Of a DNA stretch of 64,000 nt, positions 13,100 to 23,729 are shown piece after piece. The stretch spans positions 17,782,376 through 17,846,375 of the forward strand of contig NC_092567.1 in the NCBI RefSeq assembly GCF_037975245.1. Direction: 5' to 3'. A model generated the notes under the pieces. That model saw only the letters and a list, made by a program, of their open reading frames with translations. It had not been told where the DNA came from and made no database searches. The position numbers and the translations under genes were made by a program. The DNA comes from Apostichopus japonicus (taxonomy: Eukaryota; Echinodermata; Holothuroidea; Aspidochirotida; Stichopodidae). The number at the start of each line of letters is the position of its first letter. The first letter of the stretch is position 1.

Positions 13100-13690
13100 T
13101 GAAAAGTGTCATTTACTGAAACATTGATAAAACGGAAAATCTAATCAAATTTTCGTTGAAAACTCAATATATTAAATTATAATAAAACGATTTGAAGTTT
13201 TAAATTAGACTGTCTTTGTGAAGTGTATGGACCTATTTTAAACACTGATAATGTCTGATAAATGATAAAAAGGTCGGCTTCCGTTTTACGCATCATTTTG
13301 AGAAGATTTAAAAAATCGCGATTTTTGGCCAAAATTTGGAAAAACCATAATAAACCATAAAGCCTTAGACGAAAATTTGAGGTATTCAAATTTCAGTCTT
13401 AAAGTCTACAGCGGAATCACATGGATCAGAAGCATGTTCCCGTCCTGTTAAACGTGAAAATATACCAAGTTTTCTGCTAGAAAACTAAATATATAAAACT
13501 ATGACGTAACGATTTGAATATTCAAATTAGACTGTCTTTCTGAAGAGTATGGACCTACTTTAAATACTGTTATTGTCTGATACATGATAAAGAGGTCGGC
13601 ATCCGTTCTCCGCATCATTTTGAGATTTAAAAAAAGCCTTACAAAATGATCAAATTTGGACGAAAATCGAGAACCTATCCCTTTAACACT
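13100..13690. repeat. Two diverged direct repeats, period about 322 bp
   Basis: The phrase ATTAGACTGTCTTT at 13204 recurs at 13526, with matching sequence around it (GTATGGACCTA, GCATCATTTTGAGA). Copy 2 retains one such unit (about 46720-47060). Confidence 0.75.
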
Positions 13691-14026
13691 GGTATGTGTG
13701 TCTCCAAACTGATGTGATCATATTTGATACGTATATCTAAAAGTTGATGAAAATCTTATATTATGTGATAGTGGTTATATGACGTTCTACATATTCTAGC
13801 CGACGACGTGAAATATGGAGCACTTCGTGTAATATTTATCAAGGTTGCCTGGCTTAGAGCAACAACAAAAAATAAGGTGACAGTTTTGTAAGGTCGCCCC
13901 ACGTTGAGTCTGAAGGGATAGGTTAAACCGCTAGCACAGGAAAGTGGACATGTAAACCTGCTAAGGAAAATAAAACAAACACTACAGAGTACAGACTACA
14001 AAAGCAAAGGATTATCCAGTTAGCCT

Positions 14027-15501
14027 CAGGGACGTAGCCAGGTGGTGGGGGGGAGCAGTGTCGAAAAAATGTTTAAAAACTGTCGTTTTTTAGCATGGTA
14101 TTTTGTCAGTGCTCTTTTGTTCTTGGATACTCGTCAGCTCCTTTAACTCGATTATAATCGCAGTAACATTCAAGCCTACTGATTCAACTACTTACTTAGT
14201 TTGGCAGATGCAATTAGCTAAATTTAGCCTATACCCTATTACAAGCCTACAGTTGGCCCCTGTGTAATAAAATACATATTGCCTACCTAACCACACTCTA
14301 TGGAATGTCATGAACCGTATGCACAACGACGTCGACAACGTTCGTTATCATCCTTTCTATGATTCGTCCTAAGTTGTTGCAAGAACAGCTAGCAATCGTA
14401 TGTGATATGTACTTCCTATAAATACTTATTACACTGCTATTACACTGCGATAACGTGATTTGTTTTTAGGCCATTGCATTTTGGCTATATTACGAAATGT
14501 TCAAGTTTATGTTGTCCATCAGTTAAGTACGTCAAATGTATTGAAGTCCAGACATTGGACAATAAACAAGAATCATCCTACTGGAAAAATTGTAAAAGAG
14601 CACTATGTTCGTCTTTCTGATATATTATGTAAATGAACATGTAAAAGAATTCGAACAGGAATCAAAATCTGCTGATAATATCATATCATATGATCAGGGG
14701 CGTAGACAGTACAGTATGTAGCACTGTGGGTCCGGGCCTACACTTTCTTTGGCCAAGTTATCTTTTTTTTCAAACACCCATATTTCAAATCCATAGGCTT
14801 GCTAGATGAGTTTCAGAGTCTAGACAGGAAAAAATGGCTAAATGAGGTGACCTATCCTTCTGTCATCTAGGCTGTCATTTCTATTGCTTGCCGCTTCATT
14901 CAACAGTCTACCAGCCGAAAAAGACTAGGATCCGATCTTGTCAGTTTTTTAACATCTACTTAAGAACCCGTTTACGCAGATAATATTTCAGTTGAGAAAA
15001 CAGTAAAGAAATTTGCATCAGATGGCAATCGTCGGATAGCTCTCGACTTTCGCCTTCTCTTATAAGGCTAACTTAAACATTTACTAGCTACAGTTGTATC
15101 AAAGACATTTACAGGCTATAGTTGTATCAAAGACATTTCTGGCCTATCTTTGTATCTACAAGTGTAGAAGTTGAAAAGTAAGACTACTCTGTACATGTAC
15201 CTTGCTAATTTTAAATACATTTTGTAGTATTGAATTACTTACTATTTTAACTCGTTTGTTGTGAGGGTTTAAAAGTGATATTGAATGAGGTGTCTCAAGT
15301 TAGCAAGTGGCCAGGGAACCAAAATGAACACTCGGGAAGGGTCGTTTCCGGCCATCTGGGGGGTTTGTAAACCAAAAATTTTCTTGTACGCTCCGCACTA
15401 ACCGATGGTGGCGCTCCGCTCAGATAGTCGTGCCTTCAACTTTGAAATTCCATATCTATCGCAAAAGGGCTCCCCCATTCAAATTCATGGCTGCGTCACT
15501 G
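14027..15501. mobile_element. Non-autonomous hAT-like transposon, 1475 bp
   Basis: An 8-bp direct repeat GTTAGCCT flanks the element (14019-14026 and 15502-15509). The ends are imperfect inverted repeats: CAGGGACGTAGCCA on the left, and CCAGTGACGCAGCCA as the reverse complement of the right end. Both then have a G-rich stretch. An 8-bp target duplication with CAG-type ends is typical of hAT transposons. No transposase frame is visible. Copy 2 lacks the region, but its deletion is larger than the element, so this is not a clean empty site. Confidence 0.65.
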
Positions 15502-15599
15502 GTTAGCCTTACTTTTTATTTAACGTTATTTAAGAAAAAGGAATGAAATCTACAAAGCAATAAGGTGAATCATAGTGTACTGGTAATGATAAATTTAAC

Positions 15600-15960
15600 A
15601 CACGCCAGTACGCTGAACCTCAGTCCGCTGAGACCTAGTCCCATGAATTGCAGTAGGTTAATCTTCAGTCCCCTAAACCTCAGGAGGCTGACCCTCAGTC
15701 GGCCGAATCTCAGTCGGCTGATCCCTCAGTACGCTAAACCCCAGTCGGCTTAGCCCCTGACCGATGAATCTCATTAGGCTAGTCTTCAGTCCCCTGAACC
15801 TCAGTAGGCTGACCCTCAGTCGGCTGAATCTCAGTAGGCTTGTCTTAGTCCGCTGCAGGCTGTCCTTCACAGTGTGATGAACCTCAGTCGGCTAACCCTC
15901 GGTATGCTGAACTTCGGTAGGCTGTACGTCATTCCACTCAACTTCAGTAGAATGACCCCC
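15600..15960. repeat. Minisatellite, unit about 16 bp
   Basis: Degenerate tandem copies of a CTCAGTCGGCTGAACC-like unit run across this interval. The short Ser/Leu/Arg-rich frames on both strands come from the repeat. A shortened version remains in copy 2 at about 47090-47214, where the BEL element inserted. Confidence 0.85.
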
Positions 15961-16302
15961 AGCGTACAGATATTCAGCTGTGTTATTGGTCGAAGAGAGT
16001 CCTAGCTAGCAGTATCATTCTAGACTGCTATTCCTTCCTGGAAACCCGTCTAGATATGAAGGAGGAGGTGGTATTTAAGTGGATACTAATCATTGGTATT
16101 CCCTTCGAACCCTGCTCAGTTTTTAATGAGTGGTTGTTTTGCAGTATTCGACTCGTCGGGTGGGTGGGGGGTGGGTTTTTATTATTTGAACCTCAATATT
16201 TGATGGCTTACCTATCAGTATACACCCCAGGAAAAAATCCAGTTAAGTAACTTGACAATGGTATCTAGTTTCAACTGGGATTAGTAGTTTTCTTCTGGGT
16301 AG

Positions 16303-16593
16303 ATGGAATATATTACTGGGAGAAACAAGCTATTAGCCTACTCTACTCGCAATCCTTTCGCAGCTGGACGTGAACGTAATTACCATTTTTATATCCCTTA
16401 TATTTTCTCCTTTTTTGTTTTGTTTTCTCGACTGTTGATGCCAAGCTGTTATAGCCAACATCGTACTGAAGAATACACTCTTCCACGACCCAGCAGTGCA
16501 CTGTATCGCTACAACTACACCAGTCTCTCGTTTTTGCAAACATTTATGAGTCGAAAAGGCTTTCCTCGGTCTCCATCTCCGCCATTTCAGTAA
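16303..16593 (+). CDS. Hypothetical 96-residue ORF (copy 1)
   Basis: An AG dinucleotide lies directly before the ATG, so it could be a coding exon. The product has a hydrophobic middle (about residues 30-48) and a basic, Pro/Ser-rich end. The copy-2 version (54528-54809) is 93 residues. It keeps the frame through a 9-bp length difference in a T-rich stretch and has the same C-terminal PPFQ. Most of the few substitutions change the amino acid. No family recognised. It may be a chance frame in recently duplicated DNA. Confidence 0.25.
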   Translation: MEYITGRNKLLAYSTRNPFAAGRERNYHFYIPYIFSFFVLFSRLLMPSCYSQHRTEEYTLPRPSSALYRYNYTSLSFLQTFMSRKGFPRSPSPPFQ

Positions 16594-18239
16594 CACTGTA
16601 TAAGTGACAGGTTCCTGTACCTAGTGTTTTACAAAACGCGAACGATGGTTTTACAAACTGCGTACATGTTTGTGTACACAACAACGAACAATGCTATGTA
16701 TGCGGCGTCTAATCTTGCCGCCCAAAAAAAGAAATTGCACTCATGGGTATGACGATGTTTTGCAGTAAACATGCCATTTATGACATACTCCGAACTCTCT
16801 TGCGAAATTTCCACTGGTCGCATATCCTTTTTATTGCATAGCGCCATCAAAAAGACTTAAATAAAGAAAACGTCTTCGTTACGTGTAGCATATGCCCATT
16901 AATAGAACTATTGACTTACACAATAATTCCCAAAAGTGATGTGGTCTGTAAGTCTCGACAGAAGGTCTCATTAGCTAAACGTATCTCGTGAAAAGACAGG
17001 ACAATACAGTGTCACTGTCGTTCACACCTTATTGGGCGTTGCTCATCACTAAACAGTCACACTGTGACAGCTTTACCAGATCATTCTGTCAAGCAGACCT
17101 GTGTGTCTCAGATACATGTCAGTGGGTTATCCAGCCAGAAATACTATTTATTTATATCGGTAAGTCAGAATAGACTGTAAGCCTGTGTAAGTACGTATAC
17201 GAAATAAAGTTCAGTTCAAAATCTACAGCAGGCCTCCTGTGTCTGCGTCTGTACGTAATGATGATGTACGTACTTCTGCAGTAAACGTTGAGGTCCGTGT
17301 TGTATTCTTACAGCACTGTCCAGTATTTTGTCAGATATTACGAGTATGCTTACACGATATTCTCACTGGAACTTTTCTTTAACTCTCTCAGACACAGCCA
17401 GTCGGTATAAAACATTTTAATCCTGATTGTGTACAATAATAACTCCTTTTGCATACGGATGTTCTATGTGTACAATGATATTGCTGTTCTACTACTTAAC
17501 AGGAACTTTTGTGCAACAACAATACTTGTCAATGGGTTAGCAGTATACCTCTTTATGAATACAATATTATTGCTGTTCGTGTACGAGGATCTGTTGTACA
17601 GCAACTTCTCTAGACGGTGTGTTAACAGTTCTCTACTGTGAGTTGAAAATAGCATTGCTGTTCACTTTACAGGGCAGGTGGTAATACAACAACATAATAA
17701 GCCTGTTCCCACAAACGCGGGCTTCTTTCACTCTTGGTCGACCCATTGAGGGGGGAGGGGAAGTTGCTTCACTCCTTTACTGCGTGGGAACGGAGCAAGC
17801 CCTAGCTTGATCAAGCCACTCATGAGAGGTGGGGTACGTTAGGACAGCTAAGCCCGGGTAAACGTTTACAAATGTAAATAACCAATTGCCTTTGTGTCTA
17901 AAAGATACGATGGATTTTATCAGTTGTGGTTTCCGCCGCTTGCTTATTTCTGTATCGACATATACTGTTTATTCTCAAATTGGTATTGTGTACAAAGGAC
18001 CGATGCAGTGAGAATGATGGAATTACGTAAGGCATAGCTGAGTAGTACACAGTGTAGCTGCCCGCGTGTATCCGCATACTTACATTATAAAGTTTAAGCT
18101 GCTTTTTTGAAGTGTCCAGATAACCGGAAAGCCCATTATTATTTTTTATCATCGACATTTTCCTGAACAATATGTCGCAGAAGTAGACTGAGCGAAGTAT
18201 GTGGTCAGACGTTTTTTTTTTTTTATCTTGAGAGATATT
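16594..18239. other. Non-coding stretch, copy 1
   Basis: This matches 54810-57240 of copy 2. An AATAAA with a GTTCAGTTC tail lies near 17200. Positions 17788-17796 (GAACGGAGC) are the unoccupied counterpart of the target of the 734-bp transposon in copy 2. I see no conserved reading frame. Confidence 0.45.
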
Positions 18240-19550
18240 TGCATTTAATGATGCATTATCTTGAATTTTGCAAAACATACAAAATGGAAGAAACTTGCTA
18301 TATTACAGGTGATTTTAATATTGATCTTTTGAAGCATGACCATTTGCCTCATACTTCACATTTTCTTGACTTAATTGTATTTTCATTCATATTTACCATT
18401 AGAATCAAAATCAACAATGATTACATCCACATCTTCATCACTCATTGATAATATTGTTGTATTGATTCTACGGTTAATTCAAAATCTGGCATTCTATTAT
18501 CTGACATTAATGACCACTTACCAATCTTTTGTTATAGGGATTTTGGTACTAGTTTATCTGTTAACACAAATAAGCTTGGTAACCACAAGTGGGATACTAG
18601 TGCGAAATCGCTACACAATGGCAAACTTGAACGTTCTTCTTTTGATTGAGGACCTCTATTTAATGAGACTGATGCAGATGTGGCATATAATTTATTAGTT
18701 GATAGTGTTCACCAAATTATATCTAAGCATTGTATTATTAAAGAATTTGAGGTTAATTCTCATAGGCGCTCCAGTCCCTATGGATTACACCTGGTATTTT
18801 AAGATATATTTCCAAAAAGAACAAGCTTTATAAGAATATCTTTCTCTCCCCTCTTCCATTAATAAGTACAAGTACACTCAGTATTAAAAAAATAAGCTAA
18901 CCAATATTATCAGATTGGCTAAAAAGATGCATTATGAGAAAATTTTAATGACAATAAAACAACCTAAAGGAAACTTTGGATATCATTTATAAAATTCTTG
19001 GTCGTACTTCACCCAAACTCGTATTGATAAAATTAAAGAGAATAACAATTATATATATCACCGATAAACGTGTAATGGCTGACACATCCAACAACTATTT
19101 TGTTAATATATTGCAAGTACAACCCCCTATGTAATTCAAATTTCGTGACTTTCTTCCTGAGGCAAACCCAACATCTCTATTTTTATTACCAACTACTTAC
19201 ACAGAAATTATTGACTTAACTATGAATATGAAAAAATGTGCGTGCGGTATTGATAATATTTTTGTTATTTTTGTTTTCCAAGATAATCGTTTTGCTTTAG
19301 CAGCTCCTCTTACATTTATCTTTAATTTATGAATTTCAACCGCTGCTGTACCACTTCGTTCCGAGGAAGCTAAATAAATCCGAGACCAAAGGTGGTGATA
19401 GTTCATGTTCACAATATGTTCATAGTTCACAATATATCATCAATGGTACATCATATCCTTCTATTTTCGCATTTAATTACATTTACTTTGTAATGAATTA
19501 TGTTACGATGAGTTTCATGTAAAAGCTTCGGCTTCAAAGCCCTTCCACCA
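18240..19550 (+). pseudogene. Old LINE fragment: endonuclease and start of reverse transcriptase
   Basis: Broken frames carry non-LTR retrotransposon signatures. A GDFN-type endonuclease motif is near 18305, and an SDxxDHLP-like motif is near 18500. A spacer follows (18880-19080), then the start of a reverse transcriptase (MADTSNNYFVNI near 19075, and the fragment APLTFIFNL near 19300). Several frameshifts and stops interrupt it. It ends in an AAGCTTCGGCTTCAAAGCCC-type tail near 19540. The same fragment in copy 2 is split by a younger LINE (57240-57530 and 62097-62640). Confidence 0.65.
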
Positions 19551-20040
19551 AATGACATATCGATTGTTTTATGTCTTTTCATTGTAAAGTATGTATAAAA
19601 TTGTTGTCATAGTTACATGCCTGAACGAGACAACCAATTGATTATATGTCTGTTCTGTCTGTTTATAAGGTACAATGAGTAATTTCATATTCTAAGAGTG
19701 ATTGTGTATGTCTGCATGTCTTGACAACAAGTGTGTATCGTGTAGTGTTGTAGTACTACTGTAGCAAACAGACCAACGTTGTATCAATGTTTCAATATTA
19801 TTCCTTGAGAAAAAAGTACACCAAACAACAATATTTTGGACCAGACCATTCGATAATAGGTTGGTGACGAGTTTAACAACGGTGAAAGGTGGCATAGTCG
19901 CATAGCTTAGGGATTAATAATAATAATAAAAATAAAATTCATTCACTAAATTAAAATAGGTAAGTGATGTGAAGTGTTGTTCTCAAAATATTTAGAGAGC
20001 AACAAAACAATGACTCTTTAAGATTGTGTAAACGTAAGTT
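19551..20040. other. Non-coding stretch
   Basis: AT-rich sequence with an (ATAATA)n run near 19915, matching 62640-63160. I see no gene. Confidence 0.45.
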
Positions 20041-20080
20041 GACCTGACGTTTCGATCCTAGCAGGATCTTCTCCAGAGGC
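20041..20080 (-). ncRNA. Hammerhead-like motif with a mutated core
   Basis: This has the same layout as 1287-1326, but the core reads CUGGAGA rather than CUGANGA, a change at an invariant A expected to abolish cleavage. It forms the left arm of an inverted pair with 20101-20140, separated by 20 bp. Confidence 0.5.
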
Positions 20081-20100
20081 CAAATGACACTTGCCATTTA

Positions 20101-20140
20101 GCCTCTGAAGAAGATCCTACTAGGATCGAAACGTCAGGCC
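20101..20140 (+). ncRNA. Hammerhead-like ribozyme motif
   Basis: Plus-strand copy with an intact core (CUGAAGA ... GAAAC, GUC cleavage triplet), stem I GCCU/AGGC, stem II GAUCC/GGAUC and loop UACUA. With its partner at 20041-20080 it makes a near-perfect palindrome of about 100 bp, which could fold into a long hairpin that competes with the ribozyme fold. Confidence 0.6.
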
Positions 20141-20439
20141 AACTTAACTTTACACATTCTTTTACACAGGCTCGCTAGTGCATAAGCAGTTTGCTAACAG
20201 TTTTATTTTATTTTGACTCGTTAAGATGCAACACAACTACAAAACACCTCTCTTAATAGTGGAATATACTGACCGGCGAAGAGCGGGACATGATCCAGTT
20301 ATGAATATAGACAAGTGATTTCGTCCAAGACTTATTCAGTCATTTGACTTCAAACCGTTTACATCTACAAGTGTACATAACGTTAATTACAATATTGTTT
20401 TATCTTGGTTGTTCAAGTTTACCGTACATCACTGTAAGA

Positions 20440-21536
20440 ATGACAGTCATATGTTCCTTGTGCCCGCAAGGTTTTAATCTTCAACATCATCTGCAATGTC
20501 ACATGGCCAGTGTACACGTAGGTGCGGGAGACTTTGTTTGTAAGACGTGTCAAAGATTTTTTTCAAAACGCAATGCCTTAACACCAGAGTAAACACGATG
20601 TAGAGGGAACGATCAACACCTGTACCGTCTGTGAACAGATATTTCTACGAAGAGATGCGTTAGTTAAACACTTGAAGACTCACGATAAGTCGTCTAATGA
20701 AAACGAGCGGTCTGCTAAAAGACAAGGAACATCCTCACCTGTCACCCATCCTCACCTTACAATTGGATGTGTGGACGATCAGAAAAGAGCCACATAAAAA
20801 AGAGGATGAGGGTCCGATCCGACGAAATATGAAAGTCAGAAAGCTGACGCCAAGGATCCAAGGAGATCGCATACTGCGAATCACCTACAAATGAGAAATA
20901 ATTTAACTGGAACACCAATTAAAGCGGCTTTGGCAAGGATGACAAATTAAAGTTGAAAAACCCGGTCCGCTATTCTTAGAATCTCCTCTTGCCATATAGT
21001 TTAGGGCGTGTGGACAGTTCAAGGTTTAAACGAACTTCTATGAAAAACATTGGCTGGAAATACGGACCAAAGTTCAAACGAAGGGTTAACTGAGACAAAG
21101 TTTGTAAGTTGAATCTGCCAATCGCTCTATTGCGATGGACTTACCTCTACAAATGTTTCTCTATCGTATATCAGTATGCAAAGTTAGGCATGCTTCCATT
21201 TAACTACGATATCTTGGACAAATATTTTAACTTTTAGGAGTATGTTGAGATGGACACTGAATCTGCCTTTATTGCCATTGCAGCCAAAAAACTAGAAGAT
21301 TTGCTCAACAAAGACCTGTACAAAGACTATCAACGGAATAAACATCAATGATTTCCACGTACAAATTCGGAAGAACATAAACAGTTACGACAATCCTACC
21401 CCTGGTGTGTTGAAGGTGGAATGTGAAGGAGAAGGCATTGTTGCCCTCAATAGTAAAATGTACTACTGCTTTGGCGGGACAAACAAAGAAACGTACAGCT
21501 GTAAAGGCAACAACCAAAAACGAAATGCCGTCAGAA
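20440..21536 (+). pseudogene. Broken zinc-finger / family B DNA polymerase fragment
   Basis: From the ATG at 20440 the frame shows two C2H2 zinc fingers (CSLC...H, CKTC), then a stop at 20590; a further finger (CTVCEQ) follows in another frame near 20620. Near 21238-21348 a stretch contains MDTES, matching the catalytic DTDS-type motif of family B DNA polymerases. It ends at a TGA (21349-21351) and continues shifted at 21407 with GIVALNSKMYYCF and SCKG, which I associate with the C-terminal part of polymerases from Polinton/Maverick-like or adintovirus-like elements. The fragment has multiple stops and frameshifts and is clearly dead. It abuts the MBF2-like array. The element class is inferred from motif memory only. 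Confidence 0.5.
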
Positions 21537-21685
21537 AGGTTGTGTATGTCCCCCGATTGACTAAAGTAAAGGGACACACACAGCATTGTTTGCCCATGCA
21601 GGTCACATATGCGTACATGAAACTGAAACTTTTGTAAAGGTATCACATATGTTAATCACATTCTCTTTGTTCTTTAGATACCACC

Positions 21686-22093
21686 ATGGCGATGCTCGGC
21701 ACTGCTGCTGCTACACTCATTTCGAGTGCCCCGACGATTGTAAATGGAATTATCAGTGGGATTGGTTTTTATAACGATACATTCAAGTCACAGGGTGGAC
21801 GATTCAACCTCGCAGTTGGAGTACTGAAAGATGGGGACGAATTACTCTATCAAGAAAAACACAGTCCACGTTTCGTGTGGTTTGCATGGCAAACACATCA
21901 CTTCACATACCATCGTCAAGAAAATGAAGTGATCACATACGTTGAAGCCTGTGATAACTGGGGAAATGGCACAGGTGGGAGTCCAAAAATGACTCGTGGC
22001 GGACCAAATCACGATCGTGTAACAGTCATGGTGACGTCTCAATGGAGCAGGGGTTTTGATTTTACTGTTTCGGTGTATGGTCGAAAAAGGTAA
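21686..22093 (+). CDS. MBF2-family-like protein (unit 1)
   Basis: The 135-residue frame starts in a strong context (ACCACCATGG) 8 nt after an acceptor (AG at 21676-21677), so an upstream exon is possible. Residues 1-37 are Ala/Ile-rich and mildly hydrophobic, but not a clear signal peptide. From residue 38 the pattern matches the MBF2 fold as I remember it: ITYVEACDN (83-91), GTGGSP (95-100), a GGP turn (105-107) and the closing strand SRGFDFTVSVYG (121-132). The insect prototype, MBF2, bridges the nuclear receptor FTZ-F1 to the transcription machinery; many other members are small secreted proteins of unknown role. The 3' UTR has AATAAA at 22225. The sequence left of the unit is a polymerase pseudogene, so this copy lacks the spacer the other units have upstream. 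Confidence 0.65.
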   Translation: MAMLGTAAATLISSAPTIVNGIISGIGFYNDTFKSQGGRFNLAVGVLKDGDELLYQEKHSPRFVWFAWQTHHFTYHRQENEVITYVEACDNWGNGTGGSPKMTRGGPNHDRVTVMVTSQWSRGFDFTVSVYGRKR

Positions 22094-22224
22094 TTTTTAC
22101 TGAATGTTTCATTTAATGGCTCGTACGCCTAATTGTGTTATTAGTTCAGAAGTGATCTCATGATTGATAATTAATATGCTATTTTATCATGGACATTTTC
22201 TCTTCAAACATTATCATACAAATT

Positions 22225-22230
22225 AATAAA
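22225..22230 (+). terminator. PolyA signal, unit 1
   Basis: AATAAA followed by a second overlapping copy, 132 bp after the stop codon. It is conserved in place in units 2 and 3. Sequence divergence between units drops sharply just after it. Confidence 0.6.
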
Positions 22231-22239
22231 TAAATGAAG

Positions 22240-23554
22240 CATGAAACTTATTGCCGGCAGTTTTCCAATCATGATTTCAAATATTAATGATGTGATATTA
22301 TGGATTCAGAAAGACGTTTAATACTCTAATTGACTATTTTACATCATACTTCGGATACCATCAACATAGGCAGTAAACATCATAGAATGTTGTGGACGAA
22401 CCTTTCAGGTGATTGTAATGATTTTGGGACATAAGTTATCCCCGTTTTGCAAAGTATCATTGAAATATTTGAAATGACACATCAATAAAAAGTCATTAAA
22501 AAAATTTGACATATTACAGTACCGCAAAAACCGATCGTCAAATCCTGTTGCGATTCGCAAGATAACCGTCTGAAGAATTTTTAATTTTTTTCCTAAAAGC
22601 ATACACATAAGATGCAGATGTTTATTTTGTAATATTCTTATAACAATATTAATTAGCTAATTTAATACCATTAATATGATGTGAAATTTCTAAAGCAACC
22701 CTAAACACGACAACATATATATTCCGTTTAGGGTGAAAACGCACGTGTAAGTACTAACTAATTACAACATATCTGACATATAGCCTCGCAAAATAAGCAA
22801 AGAAAACAGAAGAGGTCTGATTTAATCCTAGTTTACAAAGGCAATGCACGGCGAGATATTGAATAATAATTTAATTTATCAAACAGGTACCACAGCATGT
22901 ACTATTCATGATCCTTAATAATTGCTTCCTTTGAAGTTTATATCTTTTTATTTAACTACTGGTGTAAAATTCGGAGGGACGGTGGAAGCATAATGTCGGT
23001 AGTAGTAATGGCGGGAAGAATACTCCAATGGTTTATGTCTACTTGGGTATTTTACTTTTCGACGACCATTGTGGAACTATGTTTCATAAGCTAACAATGC
23101 TTTGTTTTTGGAACACGCCAGGCGTTGCTAATTGACATATTAAGTGATTTTATGTTTACAAATTCAATCCACAAGCGGCTCGCTTTTAGCAAGGTTAGGG
23201 AACTTCGATTAATTGAGTATGTGTTAGTGTATCATTAACACATAACATTTAAACCCAAATAAACACCAACCAGTTCCCGCAAATTTCTCTGGGATATAAT
23301 TGCAAGGAAAAGTAAGCGAAAATATTAAATTAAATACACGGGCCGTATTGTAGCTGCAATCTTCTGGAGAGACGTCAACATATCAAAAACTTGTTTCACT
23401 GCTCGGTTTGTTGTTATTTGCACAGTTCAGGTCATTGTTTTGTTCTTACATATAGTTTGGAAACATCCCCTTTAAATGATAATTACTAGCTTCTTCACAT
23501 ACATTTGGTAGTAACACAGTACGGAGGAACGTATCGTCACTAACAACAACACTA
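22240..23554. other. Spacer between unit 1 and unit 2
   Basis: Nearly identical to the 24260-25574 and 26280-27130 spacers (a handful of differences over about 1.3 kb). A possible non-coding first exon ends at a GTAAGC donor near 23310, though unit 4 has lost this site. I see no protein gene. Confidence 0.5.
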
Positions 23555-23729
23555 GGTTGTATATGTCATGTCCCCCGATTGACTAGGGGACATACACAAC
23601 ATTGTTTGCCAATGCTGGTCACACAAGAGTACATGAACTGTAGACTTTGTACCGGTATCACATATGTAAATCATATTCTCTTTGTTCTTCAGAGACAACC
23701 ATGGCGCTGACCAGCCCCGCTCCTTAGAC

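Larger units (their letters stand above)
1..20160. repeat. Large segmental duplication, copy 1
   Basis: The sequence from position 1 matches that from 34264 in the same order and orientation, through the small membrane-protein gene, the TTACTGCA satellite, the 16-bp minisatellite, the 16303 ORF and the old LINE fragment, up to the inverted hammerhead pair at 20041-20140. By eye the identity varies from about 95 to 99 percent, with many indels. Copy 1 alone has the 161-177 bp tandem repeat at 2998-3700 and the hAT-like element at 14027-15501. The left edge may lie outside the window. It could be a true tandem duplication or an assembly artefact from two haplotypes. Confidence 0.9.

Noticed and set aside
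21686-22093. Possible actinoporin-like or other pore-forming protein
   Set aside because: The closing strand loosely resembles one, but the conserved GTGGSP, GGP and ITYVEA pattern fits the MBF2 family much better and the aromatic membrane-binding cluster is not seen.
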